Origin: Methylobacter psychrophilus
Lineage (GTDB): Bacteria > Pseudomonadota > Gammaproteobacteria > Methylococcales > Methylomonadaceae
NCBI RefSeq assembly: GCF_025583945.1
Contig: NZ_JAOEGU010000012.1
Coordinates: 39,003-103,002 of the forward strand
Reading direction: 5' to 3'
Length of the DNA: 64,000 nucleotides
Below the pieces are notes generated by a model. It saw only the letters and a list, made by a program, of their open reading frames with translations. It was not told where the DNA came from and ran no database searches. Below, in pieces: positions 11,673 through 19,811 of the stretch (the first letter of the stretch is position 1; each line of letters starts with the position of its first letter). The translations under genes and the position numbers were made by a program.

Positions 11673-11913
11673 CAAAAAATGGAGTAATGGAGCAATCCCG
11701 TTACTTCTTTAAATATTAGTTCCATAGCAGTTTACCCGGTATAACAAGCAGATTCGGTATGCATAAAAAACATGCCGAACTCTGGTTTGAATTGGTTGTG
11801 TTGGACCTCAATTTATTACTTTCGATATCCATTTTTTTGTTCGCATTATTTGAGGAAGACAACCACGTTTAATTTGCTATCGTTCTTGGTAGCGACATTT
11901 ATCAGGCCATTTT

Positions 11914-12513
11914 ATGGAAGACAAAAAAAATATTGTAATTAAGGTTAAATATCCCGGTACTGGTAAAAAAGCCGAGGATGATCTTTCCACATCAAAAATA
12001 ATAACCGAATGGAATATTAAACGTATATTATTGGCTTTGCTCGGTGTCATTTTATTGATAATGGCATTGTGGTTTTTTTTTAAGCCAGTTGCTGAAAATA
12101 CCGATTTAAAACCCCAGGCTGTATTGTCTGAAGAAGTTATTAAGATACCTGTTAAGCCGAGCATAGATGGTAATAAAAGCATAACCATAACCAGATCTTT
12201 ACTGACTTTTAAGATTAATAATAACGAACCGGAAGGTGAAATAACATTACCTTTGACGCTGAGTAAAACAAAATCAACGTCGATTTATTATTTTGTTGAA
12301 TTATCAGGAATGAAAGATCGTACGGTTTATCACGAATGGTTACTGGATGGTACGCTTATCACCAGAAAAAAAGTAAATATATCAAATGATAACTGGCGAA
12401 CATCAAGTCGACAGTTATTTATTTATAATGTAAAGACTCATTGGATTGCAAGGCTGGTTGATGAATCCGGTCAGATATTAAATCAGATAGATTTTAATAT
12501 TATTTATGAATAA
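11914..12513 (+). CDS. DUF2914 domain membrane-anchored protein
   Basis: A 199-residue protein with a basic cytoplasmic N terminus, one transmembrane helix at about residues 35-56 (LLALLGVILLIMALWFF), and a DUF2914 domain from about 85 to the end. The domain shows the family's tryptophan-rich pattern (YHEWLLDG, NWRTSSRQ, THWIARLVDESG). Its function is unknown; the domain probably sits in the periplasm. Its stop codon at 12511-12513 directly abuts the target duplication of the following insertion sequence, so its own terminator may have been displaced. Confidence 0.75.
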   Translation: MEDKKNIVIKVKYPGTGKKAEDDLSTSKIITEWNIKRILLALLGVILLIMALWFFFKPVAENTDLKPQAVLSEEVIKIPVKPSIDGNKSITITRSLLTFKINNNEPEGEITLPLTLSKTKSTSIYYFVELSGMKDRTVYHEWLLDGTLITRKKVNISNDNWRTSSRQLFIYNVKTHWIARLVDESGQILNQIDFNIIYE

Positions 12514-12520
12514 GTGCAGT

Positions 12521-13969
12521 CAGCAATTCTCATTATGACGTTAATCACCTAAAATGGCAGACCGATTCTTATTGAGACCTGTGATATGAGTGCCCCCTTT
12601 GGATTAAATGCCTTGACCTTTAGTGATGTAGTCAAACAATTACATACCACTTTTGAAACTTTTTCTGATCCGCGAACCGGCAAAAATACGAACTATACGA
12701 TGACTGATGCTGGACTGAGTGCATTTTCAGTATTTTTCATGCAAAGCCCGTCATTTTTAGATTTTCAGCGAACCATGCAGGATACACAAGGGAAAAACAA
12801 TGCACAAACACTGTTCGGTGTTTTTAAGATCCCAACAGACAACCACATTCGGAGCCTGCTTGATGCGGTAGAGCCTGCGACAGTGTATCCGCTGTTTGAT
12901 TTTGTATTTGACGGTTTGCAACGGGCGGGGGTAATCGATACTTTTCGCTCAACAGACAATCGATTACTGCTGGCATTGGATGGAACCGACTATTTTTCGT
13001 CACAAAATCTCCACGGTCCCTGCTGTTCAAGTAAAACACACCGTAACGGTAAAGTCAGCTATTCGCACAAAGTAATAACGCCCGTGCTGGTTAAGTCTGG
13101 TAGTGACAAGGTTATTTCACTGGCGCCAGAATTTGTTCGCCCGCAGGACGGTCATGAAAAACAGGATTGCGAGATCAACGCCTCTCTGCGCTGGCTAGAA
13201 AGTCGGGGTAGTCAGTACGCTGCGCTGGGCACTACCGTGCTCGGCGATGATTTGTATTGTCACGAGCCATTTTGTCGGGCGTTGCTGGTCAAAGGACTTG
13301 AATTCACCCTGGTCTGTAAACCCGACTCTCATAAGACGCTGTACGAATGGGTTGATGATTTGGGGCGTAACGGTATTGTTAAAACCTTGGTGCAGACTCG
13401 CTGGACCGGCAAACGCCATGAAACAGACACTTATCGTTATGTCAGCAGCGTGCCCTTGCGTGATGCCGATGATGCATTAATGGTGAACTGGTGCGAGATC
13501 ACCACCCGCACGGCAGACGGTAAGGTACGGTATCGAAATGCGTTCGCAACCTCCTTGAGGATTGATGACGCTAACGTTGTCGAAATAGTTGCCTCCGGAC
13601 GCGCCAGGTGGAAGATTGAAAATGAAAACAATAATACCCTGAAGACCAAGGGCTATCGCTTCGAGCATAACTTTGGTCACGGCCAACAATTCTTGTCTTC
13701 CTTACTGGCGACTCTGATTTTACTCGCCTACTTGTTGCATACCCTGCTGGATTTAATGGACGACAAGTTTTGCCTGCTTCGTCAAAAACTACCTTCACGC
13801 AAACGTTTGTTCGATGATATGAAGGCACTGACTACCTACTTTTGTTTCGATAACTGGGAGCACCTGCTCGATTTCATGCTGGAAGGCTGGTCGTATAAGC
13901 CGGGAAGCCCAATCAATCGGCCCCCGAAGCCTGAAATCGGATAGGTTTTCGTCATAATGAGAATTGCTG
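12521..13969 (+). mobile_element. Intact insertion sequence with 7-bp target duplication
   Basis: The element is 1449 bp long. Its ends are perfect 20-bp inverted repeats (12521-12540 and 13950-13969, beginning CAGCAATTCT). It is flanked by direct copies of GTGCAGT at 12514-12520 and 13970-13976, the expected target-site duplication. One transposase ORF fills the interior. Perfect ends and an unbroken ORF point to a recent insertion that may still be active. Confidence 0.9.
12586..13944 (+). CDS. DDE transposase (IS4-like, family uncertain)
   Basis: A 452-residue transposase. The catalytic acidic residues are likely in LALDGTDYF (about residue 127), VLGDDLYCHEP (about 220) and the glutamate of WKIENENNNTLK (about 344). 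The last is followed by KGYRFEHNFGHG, a pattern like the IS4-type E-x6-K region. The C terminus is rich in aromatic and proline residues. It could be IS4 or a group now filed under ISNCY; a database comparison would settle this. The ORF is intact and sits inside perfect inverted repeats. Confidence 0.85.
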   Translation: MSAPFGLNALTFSDVVKQLHTTFETFSDPRTGKNTNYTMTDAGLSAFSVFFMQSPSFLDFQRTMQDTQGKNNAQTLFGVFKIPTDNHIRSLLDAVEPATVYPLFDFVFDGLQRAGVIDTFRSTDNRLLLALDGTDYFSSQNLHGPCCSSKTHRNGKVSYSHKVITPVLVKSGSDKVISLAPEFVRPQDGHEKQDCEINASLRWLESRGSQYAALGTTVLGDDLYCHEPFCRALLVKGLEFTLVCKPDSHKTLYEWVDDLGRNGIVKTLVQTRWTGKRHETDTYRYVSSVPLRDADDALMVNWCEITTRTADGKVRYRNAFATSLRIDDANVVEIVASGRARWKIENENNNTLKTKGYRFEHNFGHGQQFLSSLLATLILLAYLLHTLLDLMDDKFCLLRQKLPSRKRLFDDMKALTTYFCFDNWEHLLDFMLEGWSYKPGSPINRPPKPEIG

Positions 13970-14098
13970 GTGCAGTGTTGCATCTAAAGCATTATAAAAA
14001 AATTGATAGTATACTGATTTATAATATATATAACCTTTAAAAATATATACTGATTATGGTAAAGTTATTTAAAAATTTTTATTATTAAGGGAATAACA

Positions 14099-14414
14099 AT
14101 GACCGATTATCAAAGTCTTTCAGAAAGTGAATTACAGGCTGTTATTGATAACGCAGAGAAAGCATTAAAAATTATACAAGCAAAATAAGCGTAAAGACGT
14201 TATAGCGCAGATCAAACAATTAGCTGCATCTATTGATGTTGCTGTGGATATACACGAAACTGATAAAAAACCAGCGCGTAAAGGTAGTAAAGTGGCGGTT
14301 AAATATCGTCATCCCAATGATCCGGAAAAAACATGGACAGGTCGCGGGGTAATGCCGACATGGTTGCAAACCGTTATAAATGAAGGTCGCGATCGCTCTG
14401 AATTTGAAATTTAG
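14099..14414 (+). pseudogene. H-NS family DNA-binding protein, frameshifted
   Basis: Two frames together spell one H-NS-like protein. The first runs from ATG 14099 to TAA 14186-14188 (29 residues, MTDYQSLSESELQAVI...). The second frame, +1 relative to it, carries on to TAG at 14412-14414 with KRKDVIAQIKQLAASI and the C-terminal DNA-binding core YRHPNDPEKTWTGRG. The full product would be about 105 residues, normal for short H-NS-type proteins. The break is in an A-rich run (GCAAAATAAG). Decay, an assembly error or programmed frameshifting are all possible. A GGGAATAAC ribosome site precedes the ATG. Confidence 0.75.
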
Positions 14415-14441
14415 AGCTTGCCAAATACTTAGAGGTAGACG

Positions 14442-14471
14442 AATCCGTCTTACAAATTAATAAGACGGATT
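14442..14471. terminator. Bidirectional hairpin between convergent genes
   Basis: AATCCGTCTTA (14442-14452) pairs perfectly with TAAGACGGATT (14461-14471) around an 8-nt loop. It separates the H-NS-like pseudogene from the convergent amidase gene, a typical place for a shared terminator. Confidence 0.6.
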
Positions 14472-14481
14472 ACAGTTATTC

Positions 14482-15366
14482 TTAATCGATAAAACGTTTG
14501 CTTAAATCGTTATAAGCATCAATTCTACGGTCACGTAAATAGGGCCATATTTGTCTGACCCGTTCAGTATGAGATCTGTCAATCTTGGCCGTTAACAGTT
14601 TTGTTTCTGAATCATTAGCCTGGGTTTTTATTTCTCCTTGCGGGCCGGCAATAAAACTATTGCCCCAGAATTTTATTCCTGTTGCTGAATCAGGTGCTTG
14701 TTCAAAGCCTACCCGGTTGCAGGCGATAACAGGGATGCCGTTGGCAACTGCATGAGAGCGCTGAATAGTAACCCAGGCATCCATTTGGCGTTGCTGTTCT
14801 TCTTTTGAATCCTGCTGATCCCAGCCTATCGCTGTAGGGTATATTAAAATTTCTGCGCCAGCTAAAGCCATTAATCTGGCCGCTTCCGGAAACCATTGAT
14901 CCCAGCAAATTAACACGCCTAATTTACCGATAGAGGTCTCTATTGGTTTAAAACCCAGATCACCGGGGGTGAAGTAATATTTTTCATAAAACCCCGGGTC
15001 ATCGGGTATATGCATTTTTCTATATTTACCAGCTATACTGCCATCCTTATCAAAAACAACGGCAGTATTATGGTAAAGCCCGGGTGCTCTTTTTTCAAAA
15101 ATGGTTGAGACGATGACAATTTTTAATTTTTTGGCTACGGCCGACAGAATTTCAGTGGCAGGACCAGGGATTTCTTGAGCAAGATCAAAATTATTATAAT
15201 CTTCATTTTGACAAAAATAGGGCCCTAAATGTAGTTCTGGTAATACCACCAGATCTGCATTGGCTGCTGCGGCTTCATGTATTTTTGCAATGGAAAAATC
15301 CAGGTTTGTTTGTCTGTCTTCATTACAAGGTTGTTGAACAGCGCTAACGATTAATATTGATTTCAT
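14482..15366 (-). CDS. aguB: N-carbamoylputrescine amidase
   Basis: A 294-residue nitrilase-superfamily amidohydrolase. The catalytic triad is visible: Glu in VVLPELHLGPYF near residue 44, Lys in YRKMHIPDDPGF near 118, and Cys in ICWDQWFPEAAR near 154. Sequence style and length match AguB, which converts N-carbamoylputrescine to putrescine with release of ammonia and carbon dioxide. The partner agmatine deiminase (aguA) is not adjacent in the window. It is transcribed alone. Confidence 0.88.
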   Translation of the reverse strand: MKSILIVSAVQQPCNEDRQTNLDFSIAKIHEAAAANADLVVLPELHLGPYFCQNEDYNNFDLAQEIPGPATEILSAVAKKLKIVIVSTIFEKRAPGLYHNTAVVFDKDGSIAGKYRKMHIPDDPGFYEKYYFTPGDLGFKPIETSIGKLGVLICWDQWFPEAARLMALAGAEILIYPTAIGWDQQDSKEEQQRQMDAWVTIQRSHAVANGIPVIACNRVGFEQAPDSATGIKFWGNSFIAGPQGEIKTQANDSETKLLTAKIDRSHTERVRQIWPYLRDRRIDAYNDLSKRFID

Positions 15367-15578
15367 AATTGAATGGGGTAGTGGGTTTTACTGTAGCAAT
15401 TATAAACTATTATAATTTTACGAATAAACATATCAAAAGTGAGTGTTGGAATATTCTGTTTTTACCGGTAAATTAGCCGAATTTATTTTTAGCGATTGTT
15501 GCCGTAATAGACTTAATACAAAGCTTACTAATATCATTAAGGCAGTTTTCTAATATATCCATTTCCAGGTGAGTGATT

Positions 15579-15671
15579 ATGAGTAATCAAGAATTACAAA
15601 ATAAAGAGTTGACGACAGAAGAAAGTGCGAAAAAAAGACGTCGTTTATTAAGGGATCAGAAAAGCATTTAG
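15579..15671 (+). CDS. Short orphan ORF, possible gene fragment
   Basis: A 30-residue ORF (MSNQELQNKELTTEESAKKR then RRLLRDQKSI) with a plausible ribosome site (CAGGTGAG) upstream. The pattern ELT-x-EE-x-AKRRRLL resembles the N terminus of small proteins found near exopolysaccharide or exosortase loci, where it normally continues into a hydrophobic segment. Here a stop follows at once. It is more likely a remnant than a working gene, and lies just before a broken glycosyltransferase. Confidence 0.3.
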   Translation: MSNQELQNKELTTEESAKKRRRLLRDQKSI

Positions 15672-15849
15672 ATGTGCATAAGAAAAAAAAGATCATTACG
15701 TATTAATTAAGTTCCCAATAAATAAACTGCCACAGATTCATAGCGTAAATCTGTACATAATCTGTGAATTTGTGGCATATTTTGCCAGTTAGCCTCCGAG
15801 TCAATAATGGCTCAATGCCAAGGTATTTATTCGCGAGAAGATGTTTCGA

Positions 15850-16393
15850 GCAGTATAGCCAATGCCGGTTTTTGTCGTCTCACCGGTGTCGTGGTTTCCT
15901 TTTTAGGGAATGGTACGTTACCGGTGGCCGCATTTTATACCGCAACCCAATAGGTTACCAAGAACAGCAAAGCATATCGGTCTACTTTCCCCATTTTTAT
16001 CAGTTCACGCCTTATTTAAATCTTGTGATGGTTTTTTATGGCACTGGATTATTTATTTACGCTGACAAAACCTCTAAAAAATTTAATATTATTGATGTGT
16101 ATTTTACTTATCCCGATAGCTACGACGTTGCTGGGGAAACGGCTTAAAATTCGCGTCATGCTCACCTTGCGTGGCACGTAAATACTTTTATTAAAAATGC
16201 CTGGCTAAAAATAAGGCTGTTGATGGTGTTAAAAAGTGTCATATGCATTTTTTCAGTATCTAACTCTCTTAAGCAACATATGGTTTCTTTAAGTGCCAAA
16301 GCTGATAGAATTCCTGTAATTGGTAACGGCATTGATTTATCCACCTTTTACCCATTAACTAAATCTGCTGCCAGAACAGAGTTAAAATTATAA
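15850..16393 (+). pseudogene. Family 4 glycosyltransferase remnant, multiple frameshifts
   Basis: Three frames in succession match the N-terminal half of a GT4 glycosyltransferase. First comes YFPHFYQFTPYL then KKFNIIDVYFTYPD (the usual fDvIdaHfaYPDG segment). After a frameshift near 16110 follows TTLLGKRLKIRVMLTLRGT. After another near 16165 comes FSVSNSLKQHMVSL with VIGNGIDLSTFYPL. The C-terminal nucleotide-sugar domain is absent. The gene is clearly dead. It may once have belonged to a polysaccharide cluster, with the short ORF upstream as part of the same decayed locus. Confidence 0.7.
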
Positions 16394-16440
16394 ATTTTGG
16401 TGGAAGAATTTCAGAGGATAGTCTTGGAGAAATACGTTTA

Positions 16441-16932
16441 ATGTCATTTGTAATTCAGTGGATGGATGCGTGTTGTGGACCTGAGGAAGTTATTAAAATT
16501 TCTACTCCGGCAGGTCAACTGATTTTATACCGGCAGCAAGGAATTATTAGTAAAGCAGACTGGGCGTCTGATGATGATCTTTATTCCCAAGATCCTGACC
16601 TGCAGGAACAATTTAACCAATATTGGTTAAATATCGATAAACACATTAATATTAAATTGTTAAAACAAGGTAGTGCCTATCGTCATAAAGTCTGGACTGC
16701 ATTGGGTAATATTCCTTTTGGAGAAACCATGACTTATTCTGCATTAGCCAAAAAAATAGATTCGTCTGCGCGAGCTGTTGGTAATGCCTGCAGGGATAAT
16801 CCTTACCCAGTCATTATTCCTTGTCATCGTATTGTGTCCGTTTCCGGTATGGGGGGCTATTGTGGGCAAACACAAGGCGATTTTATGGCAATCAAAAATA
16901 AATTACTCACTTATGAGGCAACCCATAAATAA
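16441..16932 (+). CDS. ogt: Methylated-DNA-protein-cysteine methyltransferase
   Basis: A 163-residue suicide DNA repair protein that removes O6-methylguanine damage. The acceptor cysteine is in IPCHRIV around residue 127, preceded by the helix-turn-helix region with ARAVGNACRDNP and the arginine-finger segment. The length matches Ogt rather than the longer Ada. Its TAA stop overlaps the ATG of xerD (TAATG), so the two are likely coupled. Confidence 0.9.
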   Translation: MSFVIQWMDACCGPEEVIKISTPAGQLILYRQQGIISKADWASDDDLYSQDPDLQEQFNQYWLNIDKHINIKLLKQGSAYRHKVWTALGNIPFGETMTYSALAKKIDSSARAVGNACRDNPYPVIIPCHRIVSVSGMGGYCGQTQGDFMAIKNKLLTYEATHK

Positions 16933-17816
16933 TGACTGCTATTGTCTTGATAGACCAGTTTCTTGATGCCGTTTGGGTAGAACAGGGTTTGAGCGAAAAT
17001 ACCCTTTCTGCCTATGGTAGCGATTTGAGGATTTTTGCCAAATGGTTGGCAGATAAATCCCTGTTGGATGTTGATACCAGTGATTTATCAAAATTTTTGG
17101 CAAGTCGTTATAAAGCCGGTATAGGCAATCGATCTTCTGCACGTATTTTATCCAGTCTGCGTCGCTTTTATGGTTATTACATCCGCGAAAACCGGTTAAC
17201 CATTGATCCTACGGCATTAATAGAAGCGCCTCATATCGGTCGTGCTTTACCGGTGTCGCTTTCCGAGCATGATGTCGAATTATTACTGAATGCTCCGGAA
17301 GTAACCAATGCGCTTGGTTTTAGAGATAAAGCCATGCTGGAAATGCTTTATGCAACGGGGCTTAGGGTATCAGAGCTGGTTGGTTTAAAATTTGCACAAA
17401 TCAGTTTCAGGCAAGGTGTAGTCAGAATAATTGGCAAAGGTAATAAAGAGCGTTTGGTACCCGTTGGTGAAGAAGCCATGAGTTGGATGGAAGGTTATAT
17501 GAGTCAGGCCAGAAAAACTACGCTAGGTGAGCGGCAATGCGACTATTTGTTTGTCACTAACCGGGCTGGGGGCATGACAAGACAGGCTTTTTGGCATATT
17601 ATCAAACGTCATGCCAAAAAAGCCGGTATTAACAAAGAGCTGTCGCCACATACCTTAAGGCATGCTTTTGCGACACATTTGTTAAATCACGGTGCGGACT
17701 TGCGCGTTGTGCAGTTATTATTGGGGCATGCTGATTTATCAACGACCCAAATCTATACCCATATTGCCCGCGAACGCTTAAAAGAATTACATTCAAAATA
17801 TCATCCCAGAGGATAA
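16932..17816 (+). CDS. xerD: Site-specific tyrosine recombinase XerD
   Basis: A 294-residue recombinase of XerD length that works with XerC at dif to resolve chromosome dimers. It has an N-terminal SAM-like core-binding domain, then catalytic motifs ATGLRVSELVGL (Arg I near 148), HTLRHAFATH (His-x-x-Arg near 241) and GHADLSTTQIYTH with the nucleophile Tyr near 276. It is a chromosomal housekeeping gene, not linked to the integrated elements downstream. Confidence 0.93.
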   Translation: MTAIVLIDQFLDAVWVEQGLSENTLSAYGSDLRIFAKWLADKSLLDVDTSDLSKFLASRYKAGIGNRSSARILSSLRRFYGYYIRENRLTIDPTALIEAPHIGRALPVSLSEHDVELLLNAPEVTNALGFRDKAMLEMLYATGLRVSELVGLKFAQISFRQGVVRIIGKGNKERLVPVGEEAMSWMEGYMSQARKTTLGERQCDYLFVTNRAGGMTRQAFWHIIKRHAKKAGINKELSPHTLRHAFATHLLNHGADLRVVQLLLGHADLSTTQIYTHIARERLKELHSKYHPRG

Positions 17817-17821
17817 TTAAC

Positions 17822-18595
17822 ATGGCTCAAAATATTCACCCGACCGCTTATATAGCGCCTGATGTTGTATTGGGAGACGGTGTTACCGTTGGCCCTTTTG
17901 CTGTTATTGAAAGTGGCGTTGAGATGGGTGAAAACTGCGAGATTGGTGCTCATGCGGTAGTTCATAGTCGGGTAAAAATGGGTTCCGGCAATATTTTACA
18001 CCCACATGCGGTGTTGGGCGGCTTGCCGCAAGACACCAGTTTTAAGGCCGAGACGGTTTCCTGGTTAATTATTGGCGATAATAATAATTTCAGGGAAGGC
18101 TTTACTGCGCACAGGTCTTCTAAAGAGAATGGTACAACGCGTATTGGTTCGGGTTGTTATTTTATGAATAACAGTCATGTTGCCCACGATTGCAGTATCG
18201 GTAGTAACACGATATTTGCCAATAATGTGGCGATAGGTGGTCACGTCGAAGTGGGTAATAATGTTTTTATGGGTGGCGCTGTGGTCGTGCACCAGTTTTG
18301 CCGGATCGGTTCTTTCGCAATAGTGCAGGGTACAACAGGACTTAACATGGATGTCATGCCGTTTATGTTGATTGGTGGGCGACCGGCCCGTCACTACAAA
18401 TTAAATAGCGTAGGCTTAAGGCGGGCGGGCATTACCGGAGATCGTTATAAAGTACTTTCAGCGGCATTTCGCTTGTTAAAAAACAAGCAAAGCCTGGATG
18501 AGTTAGAAGAAACTGAAGAGTTAAGGCAATTAAAAGACTGGTTAGCCGTTAAATCCAAGCGGGGTACGCATGGCTTTATTGAGGTATCGAGCTAA
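17822..18595 (+). CDS. lpxA: LpxA-like acyl-ACP-UDP-GlcNAc O-acyltransferase
   Basis: A 257-residue left-handed beta-helix acyltransferase made of hexapeptide repeats up to about residue 190, then a helical C terminus. The catalytic histidine region NNSHVAHDCSIGSN matches LpxA, as does VVHQFCRIG. LpxA starts lipid A synthesis by acylating UDP-GlcNAc. It sits behind xerD, not in an lpxD-fabZ-lpxB cluster, so it could be a second copy with a modified role. The start is six bases after the xerD stop. Confidence 0.8.
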   Translation: MAQNIHPTAYIAPDVVLGDGVTVGPFAVIESGVEMGENCEIGAHAVVHSRVKMGSGNILHPHAVLGGLPQDTSFKAETVSWLIIGDNNNFREGFTAHRSSKENGTTRIGSGCYFMNNSHVAHDCSIGSNTIFANNVAIGGHVEVGNNVFMGGAVVVHQFCRIGSFAIVQGTTGLNMDVMPFMLIGGRPARHYKLNSVGLRRAGITGDRYKVLSAAFRLLKNKQSLDELEETEELRQLKDWLAVKSKRGTHGFIEVSS

Positions 18596-18609
18596 TTTGG
18601 ATCATACAG

Positions 18610-18692
18610 TCTTTCAGAAATTAAATTTCCATTACATTAAATTTTGAACCCGTACGGATACCATCCATTGAAGGGATGGTATCCGTTAGTAT
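18610..18692. repeat. Dispersed repeat with perfect hairpin (copy 1)
   Basis: A 13-bp perfect stem, ACGGATACCATCC (18654-18666) with GGATGGTATCCGT (18674-18686), has a 7-nt loop. It is preceded at about 18611 by CTTTCAGAAATTAAATTTCC. Both parts recur in inverted orientation at 51890-51980. Here it lies between convergent lpxA-like and nlpC-like genes and may also act as a terminator. Confidence 0.65.
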
Positions 18693-18715
18693 AGAAATTA
18701 TTTATCTGATCAAAA

Positions 18716-19192
18716 TCATTTTGGACGACGCACACCGATGTAGTGTTTTTTCCAATAGCTGTTTTTAAGATTGGAGACCAATACTTTACCGGTACGTTGG
18801 CTGGGAGCGTGAACGAATTTATCATTATTAACATAAATTCCGACATGAGAAAATGACTTGCCGTTAGTATTAAAAAAAACCAGATCACCGGAATGCACGT
18901 CATTTTTGGGGATCTGTGGCAAAGATAATGCCATATCTTTTACTGTGCGCGGCAAGGTTATGCCCTGTTTTTCGTAGACATGTTTAACAAAGCCACTGCA
19001 ATCAAAACCGTCTTCAGGTGAGCTTTTACCATAACGATAAGGCGTACCTCGCAAGCTTAGCGCATAAGTGATCACTCGCGACTGGTTTTGAGCGGCAGGC
19101 TTTATTTCAGGAACGCTGGCGCAACCGGAAAATAAAATAACGACTGCCGGCAAAAGCAAACGAATAAAAACTTTGTTGGTGGACGTATTCAT
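18716..19192 (-). CDS. NlpC/P60 family lipoprotein (MepS/Spr-like peptidase)
   Basis: A 158-residue predicted lipoprotein. A signal sequence with lipobox LFSGC puts the lipidated cysteine near residue 24. The NlpC/P60 cysteine peptidase domain follows, with catalytic Cys in DCSGFV near 65, His in SHVGIYV near 116 and a further His in FVHAPS. Relatives cleave peptidoglycan cross-links in the periplasm. It is transcribed alone, just downstream of the nudF gene on the same strand. Confidence 0.88.
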   Translation of the reverse strand: MNTSTNKVFIRLLLPAVVILFSGCASVPEIKPAAQNQSRVITYALSLRGTPYRYGKSSPEDGFDCSGFVKHVYEKQGITLPRTVKDMALSLPQIPKNDVHSGDLVFFNTNGKSFSHVGIYVNNDKFVHAPSQRTGKVLVSNLKNSYWKKHYIGVRRPK

Positions 19193-19211
19193 AAACCGGT
19201 TTTAGTCGCCG

Positions 19212-19811
19212 TTACAATAACCATTTTTGCTTGAGTTTTTGTTTGTTCAATGCCAGCCACTGAATGGCAATAATAGGAATTGCCGACTCTATTTTATTGT
19301 TTTCCAACATAAAATAGGCTTCATCAAAATCAACGGCGCGCACTAATATATCCTCGTCTTCGTGATCCAGTCCATGAATGCCGCCAATATCAGTGCTGTC
19401 TACTTTGCCACAAAACAGGGTGATTCGTTCTGCAGCTCCACCCGGTGTCGTGTAAAACTCATTAATGACCATCAATTCCTGAATTTCGCAGCCGGCTTCC
19501 TCCAGTGACTCCCGGTAAGCGACTTCTTCTGCGGTTTCACCTTCTTCAATGGCACCGGCAACAATTTCCACGAGCCAGGCTCTATCGGGTTGCAAAATGG
19601 CACCGGCACGGAATTGTTCGATTAATATCACTTTATCGGCATGGGGGTCATATAACAGTACCGCAACGCAACTACCGCGCACAAAAACTTCACGACTTAT
19701 TTCAGCACTCCAGCCACCGGCATACAAGGTATGTTTTAAGCGGTATTTTTCCATACGGAAAAACCCCGAATAAACGGTTTCCTTATCGATAATCTCAAAT
19801 TGTTTGGTCAT
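19212..19811 (-). CDS. nudF: ADP-ribose pyrophosphatase (Nudix)
   Basis: A 199-residue Nudix hydrolase. The Nudix box covers about residues 86-108 (begins GAIEEGETAEEV, core RESLEEAG), preceded by the ADP-ribose type sequence FRAGAILQPDRAWLVEIVAG. It hydrolyses ADP-ribose to AMP and ribose 5-phosphate. Its start overlaps the stop of the upstream sugar dehydrogenase, so the two are one operon on this strand. Confidence 0.88.
   Translation of the reverse strand: MTKQFEIIDKETVYSGFFRMEKYRLKHTLYAGGWSAEISREVFVRGSCVAVLLYDPHADKVILIEQFRAGAILQPDRAWLVEIVAGAIEEGETAEEVAYRESLEEAGCEIQELMVINEFYTTPGGAAERITLFCGKVDSTDIGGIHGLDHEDEDILVRAVDFDEAYFMLENNKIESAIPIIAIQWLALNKQKLKQKWLL

Noticed and set aside
15764..16147. 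127-residue ORF as a real gene
   Set aside because: Only its last third matches anything (a glycosyltransferase) and the homology leaves this frame; treated as part of the pseudogene.
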